From Ciona intestinalis (taxonomy: Eukaryota > Chordata > Ascidiacea > Phlebobranchia > Cionidae), in the NCBI RefSeq assembly GCF_000224145.3, contig NC_020168.2:3514561-3578560 (forward strand): 64,000 bases of DNA, in the 5' to 3' direction. Shown here in pieces: positions 11,501 through 21,559 of the stretch (its first letter is position 1; the number at the start of each line of letters is the position of its first letter). Position numbers and translations under genes: made by a program. The notes under the pieces are model-generated. The model was not told the origin of the DNA. It was given only the letters and a program-made list of their open reading frames with translations, and ran no database searches.

Positions 11501-13664
11501 GAGCTTCAAGATAGGATACTACATGACACTGAATTTTGAGATGTGGGTTTCATAAAAACACTGGCGCCAGTTCGTTCAGACAGACAGCGCGTATGAGGAT
11601 AAGTTCAGTGGTATGTTTGCTTGGTTCTTGTAAAGTCTCCTCTAATCAAACTATACAGTAAGTTTCGTTTGACGTCGAACAAAGGGGTTGCTTATGATAT
11701 AAAAGAAGAGACTTGACTAAAAGCTGACGTGCTGCTTTCTTATTGGACGGNNNNNNNNNNNNNNNNNNNNNNNNNNNNNNNNNNNNNNNNNNNNNNNNNN
11801 TCACGTCTCTGTAGCACCAAATAACGTACGTGTTCTACTTTGTAAGATAATAGTTGGGGTTAGCCTTGCAAGCCGTTGGTTTCGTGGCTCTTGTTTGCTA
11901 AGGGGGCAGTCGAAGGAATACTATATAGTAGGGTGGGGGAAGATTGGACACCTTTAGCACATAATAACCAAATATCCTGATCGTGTTTTAAACAATTAAC
12001 AACGATCTATGGGAGCCGTGAAGATAAAGTGTTATAAAAAATCGTTCAATGTTTGTTTACTACCAAATTGGAGGAGAAAATAGATTGAAAAGGTGTCCCA
12101 TCTTCCCCCACCCTACTATATCACATAATAGAGTACTGTGGGCTAATACGGATACCGTTAGCGTATAGTAGGGTGGAAAATTATGGGAAAACTTTTTATT
12201 CTATTTTTTCGTCCCATTTGGTAGTAAACAAAAAATAATTAAAAAATTATAAAATCGTAACCCTACGACTCGCATAGATCGTTGTTAATTGTCCAAAACA
12301 TGATCAGGGTATTCGGATATTCTGTGCTAAAAGTGTCCCGTCTTGCCTCACCCTAACCATAAAAAAGCCCATACTTCCTAGTTGTATTTATATCAAATAA
12401 TAATTCGCTTTTAATAAAGTCGTCAGGATACGGTTATAAGTTTCCTTAATTTTCCTTGTTTACTACAAAATGGGACGGTAAAAGATAATGAAAACAGACC
12501 TCATTACCACAATTAATTTTTTTAAAACTTTAAAATGTGCGATCTATTCGTCACGACTACTAATAAATTTATCATTTTTTATTTAAACATGTTTTTAAAA
12601 AAACGTTATTTTTTAACTTACCATTATTCTTTTTGTCCCCATCTACCACGACAATCTTGCCATCGTCTTCGCCAATAATGCTTGAATCATTCGAATTCAT
12701 TGAAATTAAATGCTTCTTCTCGTTAATATCACTACCTTTGGTTAGCTAAAACGAAAAATAAACGTTTAAATTAACTGTGATACTGCGTGTAAGCGCGCGT
12801 GCCTACCTAATATATACAGTAGGGTGGGGAAAATGGGACACCTTTTATATCTCTTTTCTCGTCCCATTTAGTAGTAAACAAAGAACATTCAAAGTATTAT
12901 AAAACTCTATCCTTACAACTCCCAAAGTCCATTGTTAAATGTTCAAAACACGATCAGAACATTTGGATATTGTTTGCTAAAGGTGCCCATCTTCCCCCAC
13001 CCTACTATACGTTTGTGTATTTTCAAAAGTTGTTTATATAGCGGTCGTTTTTAGTATTTTATACCACAAACTTATTATTCAAACTTTGCTTCAAAACTAT
13101 TTCCTTTATCTAACAATAAACTTAGTAAATTATACCACTCCAACGGTTTGTTAAATCTAGTATAAAATCTAACCCCTTTATGGAATTCATTTAATACAGG
13201 TAGACATGCCCGATGGATAAAAATACTTCACAATGTGTATATATATATAACAGCTAAACAGTCAGCCACGCATAAAGAAAAACGATAAAATAATACTAAA
13301 GTTACTTGTATTTTTTTATTCAGCCAGTTAGGATAAAAATGGGCATCTCCCTGGAAATCGGGCACGAAGTGTATACGAAACAGAAGACCCGGTTTATAAC
13401 GGCTGTCGATGACCGCCGCGCAAAATAATTTACTTTTATCGCCATTCATTCATTTATTCATTCATTCATTCATTCATTCATTCATTCATTCATTCATTCA
13501 TTCATTCCTATAAAAATAACAAAACTAACCGGTGGTGAAGAATCCGAGAGTGAGGTTTCCTTCACCATGCCTGATGACGTCATGTTGTCGCTGGGGTTAA
13601 ATGATGACGTCATGAAGACATCTTCACGCTGGTCCATGGGAAGATTAATCTCATTTGAACCCAT
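5513..13664 (-). CDS. slc9b2: NHA-type Na+/H+ antiporter (SLC9B family)
   Basis: Cation/proton antiporter of the CPA2/NHA group, related to vertebrate SLC9B1/SLC9B2. Exons: 13664-13530 (exon body from 13707), 12745-12622, 11089-10943, 10180-10010, 9512-9370, 8793-8666, 8208-8033, 7624-7518, 7021-6888, 6410-6286, 6095-5959, 5876-5799, 5653-5513; 1746 nt, 581 aa (human NHA2 is about 537). Family landmarks: CPPHG before TM1, PGGNLFGIIILF, LRNVPYI, KWSSALRTIAL, RAGLGLDG, SPAVVVPS, ITGFN, FQPLLFGLIGA, LPKATVQAAIG, TAPTGAALIGL. The start is the first in-frame ATG of the first exon. An acidic and Cys-rich hydrophilic N-terminus precedes the membrane core. At the ion-binding position the pair is Asn323-Asp324 instead of the Asp-Asp of NHA2. 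Several introns carry MITEs. Confidence 0.93.
7043..7244 (-). mobile_element. TA-MITE copy
   Basis: Family definition used below: ~190 bp, ends TATAGTAGGGTGGGGGAAGA / complementary, TA target site, no ORF. '+' means the half reading CTATTTTCTCGTCCC follows the left end. This copy is full length, reverse orientation, in an NHA intron. Confidence 0.9.
7713..7909 (+). mobile_element. TA-MITE copy
   Basis: Full-length forward copy in an NHA intron. Both inverted ends are recognisable. Confidence 0.9.
8277..8473 (+). mobile_element. TA-MITE copy
   Basis: Full-length forward copy in an NHA intron, with a slightly eroded right end. Confidence 0.88.
8827..9031 (+). mobile_element. TA-MITE copy
   Basis: Full-length forward copy, NHA intron. 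Confidence 0.88.
9576..9767. mobile_element. 192-bp MITE with CGGCT...GACTAAACT ends
   Basis: Imperfect inverted ends: CGGCTCAAGACTAAACT on the left, CGGCTACCGACTAAACT on the right strand. The motif CGACTAAA/TTTAGTCGG recurs internally, so most of the element can fold on itself. No target duplication is clear. It lies in an NHA intron and is unrelated to the TA-MITE. Confidence 0.65.
10470..10693 (-). mobile_element. TA-MITE copy with a compound right end
   Basis: Reverse copy in an NHA intron. The right terminus occurs twice: a degraded AATCCCATTTTCCCCA, then a clean GGTGTCTCGTCTCCCCCACC. This suggests a partial second copy or a rearranged end. Confidence 0.75.
10713..10911 (+). mobile_element. 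TA-MITE copy
   Basis: Full-length forward copy only about 20 bp from the preceding copy. Its right end is about 30 bp from the NHA exon at 10943. Confidence 0.9.
11751..11800. other. Assembly gap (50 N)
   Basis: Fifty consecutive N within an NHA intron. Fifty looks like a placeholder length, so the true gap size is unknown. Confidence 0.99.
11923..12120 (-). mobile_element. TA-MITE copy
   Basis: Full-length reverse copy with near-perfect ends, NHA intron. Confidence 0.9.
12163..12356 (+). mobile_element. TA-MITE copy
   Basis: Forward copy with a diverged left end, NHA intron. Confidence 0.85.
12405..12520 (-). mobile_element. TA-MITE fragment
   Basis: Right part of a reverse copy (GTCAGGATACGG through TGGGACGGTAAAAGAT). 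The left end is missing. Confidence 0.6.
12825..13009 (+). mobile_element. TA-MITE copy
   Basis: Full-length forward copy in the first NHA coding intron. Confidence 0.9.
13444..13506. repeat. (CATT)n microsatellite
   Basis: About 15 tandem TTCA/CATT units immediately beside the first NHA coding exon, in the intron. Confidence 0.95.
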
Positions 13665-14732
13665 CCTTGTCCAGAGTTCTTGCTGTTCAGCCAGTGCGAT
13701 CAATTATCTAGCAAAAAAAAAACAATTTTGATAAAATTAAAAAATAAGTTGTTTTTTTTAATTTTTAATATAGCTTCAACTATTCCCTAAACCACAACAA
13801 TAAATCGGCATTTACGGTTAATTTAAAAATAAAAAACAATCCCATATATAAATATAGTCATTGCCTATATATTTACACACCAATATATATACATATAAAT
13901 ACATGTACATATAGGTGTAAATATTCCACCTTTTTTACCTGGGCGCGAGTAGGTGTTAGTTGCGTGAACTGTCTAAGCGAATGCCGACCTTTCGACCTCG
14001 AGCCAAGCTTTATTAAGTTGGCGTATTAATGAATGTTTGCCGAGCCGAATAATTTGTTTTAATAAATTCTCCGTTTAAGGTCGGGAGAGAAATTTGCGCT
14101 GTATCGTTTGCACAATCCTTTTAATTCGTGCCCAGTCTTGTTTAATCATTCCACCTGTCGTATAGCGTTGCGATACAAACCGCAAGTTGTTTTCGACAGT
14201 CGGGAACCTCTTTCTTACTCATGCCTCCGTATTTTTTTACCTATTTCTTCAATGTTATACCGAGAGTTCATTGTCAACAGTATTGGCTCAATTTACTACA
14301 CATAATACACCAATCTTTTGAAATGACGGATTTTGTGCCAAGTTCAAAGGGTTCTGTATATAGGTTCTATATTGTAGGAGTAATGTTTTGGACGATTCCA
14401 CGGCCATGTTTGATTGGTTTCTCTCAATTGAAATGGTTCGGCCATAGCCCAATATTTAAATGCGGTTGCATCGATTATTTGACATTACCACGCCTAGCAA
14501 CGCGTGCAATACTCCGTATTTTGGATCGTATTTGCCCTACAAGTGTTTTGAATGTTTGGATATTTGAAGTTGGACAATCAAACTATTGAGTTTTAGGTGG
14601 GTGCTATTATTTTCCAGGTCTTGGGGTAAAGATACGTTTATAATTCTAATAACGCATTATACGGTAGTGGGTTAACTCGGGTTTATATTCCAGTACTCAG
14701 GCGTGTCTTGCCTAGGACACCGCCTATTTGTG

Positions 14733-14918
14733 ATATAGTAGGGTGGGGGAAGATGGGACATCTTTTCATCCCATTTCTCGTCCCATTTTGTAGTAAACAA
14801 AGAACATTTAAAGAATTATTAAACCGTATCCTCACGACTCCAATAAACCAAAAAAAAACGATCAGGATAATTAGATAATATGTGCTAAAGGTGTACCGTC
14901 TTCCCCCACCCTATTACA
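14733..14918 (+). mobile_element. TA-MITE copy
   Basis: Full-length forward copy, intergenic. Confidence 0.9.
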
Positions 14919-15303
14919 TACAGGTTAACGCATGCGAAAATGCAAATTCACACGCCTCATTGCGAAATTACTATACAGGGTAACATACTTAATATTTGTG
15001 GGTTTCGGTGCAGTTTTTTTGCGCAGCATTTCAAGTGCGCTTATCGGTAGTAGTGTTGCAGCGGTATCTCTTGAAACAAATAAACTAACATTTGCCCGTT
15101 CGTGACTTGTGTAACGTACAATTTTCTGCAAACCCAATCGGCAAATATTTTTTGTATGAGGAGCCGCTACTGACGTCAATAACTGGCAAATAGTTGCTGT
15201 GTTAAGGAGAGTAATTAATTAATGGTTTATAACCTTTTAGTTTGCTATGAGAAGCCCATGGTCGCATAACATTGTTCGCATAACATTGCTCGCATTTGAA
15301 CTA

Positions 15304-15450
15304 TTAGGATGGGAAAAGATGGGACACATTTTTTATTCTATTTTCCTATCCTACTTAGTAGTATACAAAGAACATTCAACGAATTATAAAACCGTATCCC
15401 TACGACTCCCATAGACCGTTGTTAATTCTTTAAAACACGATCGGTGGTTA
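15304..15450 (+). mobile_element. TA-MITE, right end missing
   Basis: Forward copy that stops after AAAACACGATC. The last ~50 bp including the right inverted end are absent. Confidence 0.8.
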
Positions 15451-16157
15451 TATTACGAATCCTTAGTCTAATTTAAAAGGATAGGGATTTAAATCAGTTA
15501 CGATGATTCACTGAATAAATACACGGATTATGGAGTATTTTTTACTCTTCACGGATCAAAGAATGAACGGCTTAATTCGTGACAACAGAAAATGCGTTAT
15601 CGCAAATAAAATGAGACGTAATGATACGACATACTATCTTATGGTTTGACGTCTGGCGACTGTCTTCTGTATAGTCTGGATATTTGATCGAGGTGTGAAT
15701 ATATTGACCAAAAGCCTGAAACAACTGGTTAATTAAAGCAGGGTGATATATAAAGCTGTAAAATTTACAGTATGGCTTCACACAGTGGCACTGCAATCAA
15801 GATACTAGATTTATGACTTATTAAATAGCGAATTTGAAAGTGGCCGGCCTTTGCCGCCAGATCAAAGTGTTTTTTGCAAGTATCTGTAAATACGAGCAAT
15901 AGCTTCTGATTTATTGTGGTACTAAAATGTTTGCGATCAACAGACATATAGTTAATCGAACGGCGCGTAATCGTTATGTGGCGAGTCCTGAGTTATTAAC
16001 TGACATATTCTGTGTAACGGTTTTGTTGCTAAAACAATTTCATTATTTTAATATACGATCTTAAAAGACAGATGTTACACACATTTTTTCCAAAAAGATG
16101 TTACATACATTTTTTCAAAAAACCACACATAATTAAAATCTCTTTTATAGAGCATAT

Positions 16158-16225
16158 AGTATTGTTGGTTGGGGTAAGATGGTCCGTGTCATTCTTTTTC
16201 TCGTTACATTTGGTAGTGAACAAGA
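16158..16225 (+). mobile_element. TA-MITE fragment
   Basis: Degenerate left third of a forward copy, directly upstream of a full-length copy. Confidence 0.5.
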
Positions 16226-16239
16226 ATATTTATATAAAC

Positions 16240-16443
16240 ATACAGTAGGGTGGGGGAGATGGGGCACCTTTTAGCTCTATTTTTTCGTTCAATTTAGTAG
16301 TAAACAAAGAACATTCAAAGAATGATAAAACTTTATCCACATCACGACTTCTATATACCGTCGTTAATTGTTTAAAACACGATCATAATATTAGAATATT
16401 ATGTGCTAAAGGTGTCCCATCTACCCCCTCCCACCCTATTATA
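16240..16443 (+). mobile_element. TA-MITE copy
   Basis: Full-length forward copy with a small duplication in the right end. Confidence 0.88.
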
Positions 16444-17215
16444 TAACCGTAGGCTATCTTTATGGCCATAAAAGCTAGCTAAATTATAAAACTTGACCAG
16501 TAAGCATTGGATATGCTAAAGGTGTCATCTTATTCCGCAATACTATATATAACGATACCACACAGTACTTTATAACTATATTACCGACCAATCCAACGTA
16601 TACGGTAGCCTTTGAGAGATGGTGATTAATACGAAACGACTTAAATTAAAAATCACCCTTTCTACAACAATAACTAAAAACTCACTGCAAGTAGTCTGCT
16701 ATATATATGTGAATACAATACACACATTACTATATTGGCGGTAAAAATACCCAAACATACATATAGTTTCTGTAGGTAATATTGTAGGTAACACAGGTTT
16801 AATTAGCAATCTTCAAACCATAGTTTTTCGATCACTGTCGTGTTTTTTTAGAAGCGATAAGACATCTTCAACCGGCTAAAAAGTTTTAAGCCGATTTATT
16901 CCAAAACAAGAGAATACGACAAACATTTGTATTTACGTGTGCGAAAATGGTACGTCATAAGTTTTGTGTCAAAATAATATACACAGTTACTGCGTATGTA
17001 TATATGTCGTAGATATATACATGCTATAACTTATCTATTTTTGTCGCCACTCGTATCCTAAAGGTTATGGATCATATGAAGTACGTTACCCTCGCGCGTC
17101 GTTATGTAGGCAACGACAGTCGTAACGTTTCATATACGCCTCGTGTCATAGTTTACGAGTTACCATGTAGGCTATTCGACTTTTAAAAGTGACATCTTTT
17201 TGAAAATTGTGTTTA

Positions 17216-17312
17216 AAAGGACACATGCACCTAAAATGGTAACAGCGTCGAGCCTTGAACACGGAACCTCTCCGATATAAAGACAGACGTGCTAATCGGT
17301 GTGCTATGGCGA
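17216..17312 (-). repeat. SINE head fragment
   Basis: On the minus strand it starts CGGTCGCCATAGCACACC, with a B-box-like GTGTTCAAGGCTC. This is the tRNA-like head of the window's SINE. The body is missing. Confidence 0.6.
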
Positions 17313-17489
17313 CCGATTTCTTATCACACGGTACGTTAGCGCCTCGGTGGTTGAATATTAAATAGAGAGTTGACTCGGGTTATAGTTTACGCTACTATGC
17401 AATAGTTTAGTATTATTCATTTCTTACTGGTTTTAATGAACATCTCTAGAGTAACCTGGGATATATTTATCAATGTCAGACAGTATAGT

Positions 17490-17705
17490 GATTGAATAAA
17501 TGTAACTTATTTGTCAGCGCGTGGCAACGACATTCCCAATAATAAACGTTTGTTAGAGACTGTTTATTTCTTATATAGCAATCCAGACAATCCATACGGA
17601 ACCATAGTTTATGGCAATTCTCATTCATGTCTTGCCCAAAACACATACAACCAACAATGGTGGCAGCTCCAGGCATCGAAGCCGAAGCGCTTTTAGTTAC
17701 AATGC
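17490..17705 (-). repeat. SINE remnant
   Basis: Degraded SINE with a TGTTTTGGGCAAGACATG block and a CACGCGCTGACAAATAAG tail on the minus strand. Short ORFs here on both strands are not supported. Confidence 0.5.
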
Positions 17706-17904
17706 AAGCCCTCGAACCAGTGTGCCGCAGTAATGCTTCAACCCAGTGGCCTCTAATGTGTTTGCCATTACAAAAGCAAAATCAAAAACCTACCAAGCTC
17801 CAAACTGTGAAGGACTTCCATAACGTGTTGAGGCAGAGTAAATGCATTGAAAATGTTATAACCCGACAATAATCCAAACGACCACAATTTACGATTAAAA
17901 ACAT

Positions 17905-17910
17905 TTTATT
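17905..17910 (-). promoter_or_regulatory. Poly(A) signal of the DSBA-like selenoprotein gene
   Basis: AATAAA on the minus strand, about 30 nt downstream of the SECIS structure and about 405 nt after the stop. It places the SECIS within the 3' UTR. Confidence 0.7.
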
Positions 17911-17938
17911 TGATTTTTATATACCAATAATTGACAAA

Positions 17939-18010
17939 GCGTACAACAAGTTTATCCAACAGCAGAATGCATGAAATGCTTCGTTCTGCCACCTTCATTT
18001 AGTTGCATGC
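17939..18010 (-). ncRNA. SECIS element (form II) in 3' UTR
   Basis: Minus-strand RNA fold read by eye. Helix I pairs GCATGCAAC (18010-18002) with GTTGTACGC (17947-17939), 8 of 9 positions. After an internal loop, the non-canonical quartet is ATGA (17998-17995) opposite GGAT (17957-17954). Helix II pairs GGTGGCAGAA with TTCTGCTGTT (10 pairs, four of them G-U). The conserved unpaired AA (17981-17980) sits 13 nt after the ATGA, in a CGAA bulge. A GCAT/ATGC mini-stem with a TTC loop follows, which makes it form II. This is the eukaryotic signal that recodes UGA as selenocysteine through SBP2 and eEFSec. It lies 304 nt past the stop codon of the gene with the in-frame TGA. Confidence 0.82.
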
Positions 18011-18061
18011 TTTATCAATTGATCAATAATTAATATTATAACTTACATAGGTGATTTGTAA

Positions 18062-18239
18062 TATAGTTGGGTGGGGAAAATGGGACACCTTTTCCCTATT
18101 TGGTAGTAAACAAAATTTTTAATAATTATAGAACCGCATCCTCGTGACTCCCAGAAATCGTAGTAAATTGTTTAAAACAAGATCAGGATATTTGGATATT
18201 ATGTGCTAAAAATATCCCATTTTCCCCCACCCTACTATA
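18062..18239 (+). mobile_element. TA-MITE copy inside the selenoprotein 3' UTR
   Basis: Nearly full-length forward copy (small internal deletion) between the stop codon at 18314 and the SECIS at 18010. Confidence 0.9.
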
Positions 18240-18313
18240 TAAAGTGCATAAAAAGTAAATACATCTTAAAACTGAGGGTTTTAGGCTTGAAACTGTAGTG
18301 TCGAAGGGATATG

Positions 18314-20897
18314 TTATTGTGAAGGCATGGGGTATTTTTCTGCCACTTTTGCAAAGATATTTTGGAAAGCTGCAGGTTCTTGTGCACCAGAGAACACAGG
18401 GCAGTCATTGATGATAAAATAAGGAACACCTGTTTGTATGTAAGTGTTAAGTAAAAGTAGCAATGATAGAGTTGTATTTAGAAATACATTGTTACTCCAA
18501 CCCAGTAATCACTGATGGATTGTCCAAATTGACAGCCATTCAAAAAAAATCCTCCCAAAAGTAATCACCCTCAAAGTAACATACATCGTAACTCGTAAGC
18601 TGGCATGTGTTGTTAACCTGATACCTTCTGCTTAAAATGTAAGTTCTGACACAGTAACACTGTTGTATGGCTATTGACTTAACGGGCTAATAGTCACTGA
18701 TAAATAAAATATTTGCCTCTAGCCCAGGAGGATACGGGTTCAAAGCTCAACACTGCTACCTTTGTAAATTTAAATCAATGGGCAAATATCAAATGATAGG
18801 CCAGCAAAAGGTGTATGAAACAGATCATCCATGTTATTACGACATTTGTTGCATTGCCACACAGGAATAAATAAGCTTCCTACATTCATTCAATTCCAAT
18901 ACATTGCTTACCAGAGACCCCATTAGCTGACCACTGAGCGGCTTTTCTTTTAACAGCAGCCAAGTTGCTTTCATCACTTATAAAACTTTTCACTTCCTCC
19001 CTGTTCAAGCCGCATGTTGCAGCTACAGTGGATACTGTTTCCACATCAGGGTATTCCCCATCAGTAAAATAACTTTTGAACAGAGATTCTTGAAGCTGTG
19101 AATTATAATAATAAAAATCTACAAATTTAGAATACTATATGTTTTGTAAATACAGAGTTTTTTTGCCTGAAAATAACTTGCTTAATATCAGATAAAAATT
19201 AAAAAAAAAATTTATATTTTTCTAAATGGCCACTAGCTCTCGTTTTTGGATTGTTAGGTGTTCTATTTGCGATAAACATTGTTTAAAGTAGTCCAGGAGG
19301 CCTATCATATAAATTATGTATTGTGTTAAAAACTATAACACTTGGAGAATATGACACAGGGACACATTGTTTAATTATATGATGGCTAAGAAAGTAGTTA
19401 GGCATGAAAATACACACTAATATATCCACACATAAAAAATACACACTTAAGAAGGCTGTACACAGTATCCGGCATGCGAATTCGCTTGCGAAGTCGTATG
19501 CAAACCCATTATCGAGTTTCGCATGCGGCAGCGAAATACGGACAAAACGGATGAATTCCGGGTACTGTGTACAGCCACCTTAAACCATCCACACCTGAGT
19601 TTGTATTGAACCAGATGGATCTTTCTTGATAGCAAACTCCAAAGCACAATGTCCAAACAATGTATAAGGGTATCGTGGTTGTTTGAAAGCAAATTCAACG
19701 CCAACTTTTCTCCCAACATTTATCAGTCTTTGTGCTCTGTATTGAGGTGACAATAATTTTTTGTGAACAGGGAAAAAACAGTGCTTGTTTTAAAATGGCT
19801 TTTAAAAGAGTAAAATGGTTTTTAAATAAATAAAAAAAAGATGTTTTATTTTTTAAGTTACATAAAAATAAAAGTAGTAGTAAGTACTGAACAGATGTTG
19901 CTGAACAAAGTTCTCATGACACATTTTGCTAAATTATAACTTGATAATAAGGTGTTTAGTCCTGCACCAAATTATATACTACAGTTACTGTAAGATTCTA
20001 TTTCCACAACATCTCACATTTTTGCTTAATAATTTTTGAAATCCACAAGTAATAATTTCCCTTTAATTTATGAGGAGGGTGTTGTTATTGTGGTTGTGAA
20101 TTTGTGATTTTCCGAAAGTTACTGCACTATATGGTAATACTAGGTTATGCAAAAAACAATTGTGGATATCAAAATACACATATTGATACAAAATAAGAAT
20201 GGAAAATACCACACAATTTGCGTTAATGTATACAGAAATAGAAGACACTACACTGTTGCAATAATACAAATAGAAATATAAGCCGACAATGAGATAACTT
20301 AAAAAGAAGAGCGCCAGACCGTAATTGTAAATTTGTAATCAGAGACAGGGAATAGGTTGATCATAACAGTTACTATTAAACCCAGATTAGGAAAATATAG
20401 CCAAATTTTTAATTATTAAAGAAGGGAGAGTGGTTGAACTGACCCTGGTGTATGAGGTCCAAAATCTCCTTGCTTAGCAATGCCTTCTAAGGGCATGTTA
20501 GGTCGTAAAAGAAAGGGCTCCCATGTAACCTGATAGAGATAATAACAATTTTAGAACTGCAATTTTTTTTTTTAATTTTAGAACTGCAATTTCACTTTTG
20601 TTATAAACCATGGAAAAACCTAAATTATTAAATCCTTGATTCAAACACTCGGCACAAAAAAAATATGAAATAAAAACATCAACTATCTTTTTCAATTTTT
20701 ATTCACTCCTTTTTTACAATTGACTCCTAGCTCCCATTTTACCTCATTAGCTGTTTTGTATTTGACCACTGTAAGAGTACCTTAAACTTATATTCGTTTT
20801 CACTGGCTTTCATGGCAGTTTCCAAGTTCCTTTTCCCAACCCAACACCATGGTCACATGATATCAGAGACGACACGAATATGCAAAAACTTGGACAT
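18314..20897 (-). CDS. FrnE/DSBA-like thioredoxin-fold selenoprotein (UPWC motif)
   Basis: Thiol-disulfide oxidoreductase fold of the DSBA/FrnE family (PF01323 type); physiological substrate unknown. Exons: 20897-20781, 20529-20444, 19736-19595, 19095-18912, 18429-18314; 645 nt, 214 aa, within the usual FrnE range. The first exon reads MSKFLHIRVVSDIM, then TGA (20855-20853), then PWCWVGKRNLE. Family members have CPWC here, so the TGA sits exactly on the first redox cysteine: Sec15-Pro-Trp-Cys18. Other family landmarks: TWEPFLLRPNMP, the cis-Pro loop GVPYFIIN (Pro179), and FSGAQEP. All splice phases agree; the donor of exon 2 is GTCAGT and that of exon 1 GTACTC, both weak. The start ATG has an AACA context. 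A SECIS and AATAAA follow in the 3' UTR. An automatic annotation would stop at the TGA or start downstream and lose the active site. No signal peptide is visible, so it is probably cytosolic. Confidence 0.9.
18535..18620 (+). repeat. SINE tail fragment (intronic)
   Basis: Shows TAATCACCCTCAAAGTAACA followed by AACTCGTAAGCTGGCA, the SINE tail, in an intron of the DSBA-like gene. Confidence 0.55.
18660..18896 (+). repeat. tRNA-derived SINE (intronic)
   Basis: Head with GGGCTAATAGTCAC (A-box region) and GGGTTCAAAGCTC (B box), then a diverged body. It ends near GAGGAATAAATAAGCTT before CATTCATTC. It lies about 15 bp from exon 4 of the DSBA-like gene. Confidence 0.6.
19451..19579. mobile_element. 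129-bp MITE with TTAA target duplication (piggyBac-like)
   Basis: Flanked by TTAA at 19447-19450 and 19580-19583. Inverted ends are GGCTGTACACAGTA/TACTGTGTACAGCC. The TTAA duplication suggests mobilisation by a piggyBac-type transposase. The right end is 15 bp from exon 3 of the DSBA-like gene. A second copy is at 46258-46384. Confidence 0.8.
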
Positions 20898-21493
20898 TGT
20901 TTTCAGTTGTAAGTATGTAACAGTGATACTATTACTATATAAACGTGTGTTCTACTGTTTCTGTATAAATAATGTTTGTAAAAATGGTGCCAGTGAAGAA
21001 TCTGCTCCTCACCTTATTTGCTAACCACTAACCACTAACTACTAACCCATAAGTTAACTACTAACCCCTATAGGTATAACCACTACCCTCCTAACCACCA
21101 ATCTCTAACACTTTCCACCAGCCTAAGCTGCTATGTACCGGATTCTTCACTAGTGCCGACAAAATAATGAAACAAGACTACACAACCCAACACTGTGCTA
21201 CACTGCTACGCATACGTTAACCGACATAGCCGTTACATTAACATACAAAAACAATAATTGAATTCAAAAGAAATGGCGCTGTCGCAAAATTGCTGAATCA
21301 CCGTGATAAGGGATTATAATTTTGTTTCACACAGATATCATCTATATTTTAAATTTCTTGCATTCACTGGGTTGGAAAGATAATTATAGACACCAATTTT
21401 GTATTCCATCGACAAATAGTGATCTTTTGATGGCGCTGAAATACTATTGCACTTCTGTTTTTAAAAAGGAAATGAAAGTTTAGAATAAAACTG
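20898..21493. other. Intergenic DNA: DSBA-like gene upstream, Mesp downstream
   Basis: Carries the promoter and 5' UTR of the DSBA-like gene on the minus strand and the tail of the Mesp transcript. A CTAACCACTAA-type array occupies 21020-21110. I see nothing else. Confidence 0.5.
21020..21110. repeat. Degenerate (CTAACCACTAA)n tract
   Basis: About seven imperfect repeats of ACTAACC/ACTAACTA. It is not the telomeric TTAGGG unit. Confidence 0.6.
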
Positions 21494-21499
21494 TTTATT
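21494..21499 (-). promoter_or_regulatory. Poly(A) signal of Mesp
   Basis: AATAAA on the minus strand, 61 nt beyond the stop codon at 21560. Confidence 0.65.
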
Positions 21500-21559
21500 T
21501 ATTTTAAATGCAAACACTTGTCAGCAAATTAACCATAAAATGACGGTATTTACGTTCGA

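Larger units (their letters stand above)
13708..17884. other. Intergenic repeat-rich stretch
   Basis: About 4.2 kb between the 5' end of the NHA gene and the 3' end of the DSBA-like gene. It holds five MITE copies or fragments and SINE pieces. I find no supported exon or RNA gene. Any upstream 5' UTR exon of NHA would lie here. Confidence 0.6.

Noticed and set aside
14108-14589. Overlapping plus-strand ORFs up to 122 codons
   Set aside because: No domain, composition or splice context suggests a protein. The stretch looks like ordinary AT-rich intergenic DNA.
17476-17872. ORFs of 61-81 codons on both strands
   Set aside because: They run through a SINE remnant and its flank. No family resemblance was seen.
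20853-20855. TGA as an ordinary stop, with translation starting at a downstream ATG in the same exon
   Set aside because: That protein would lack the whole redox motif and first beta strand of a conserved fold. The upstream ATG, frame and family match, plus a SECIS in the 3' UTR, favour recoding.
21020-21110. Interstitial telomeric repeat
   Set aside because: The repeating unit is CTAACCACTAA-like, not CCCTAA, and is irregular.
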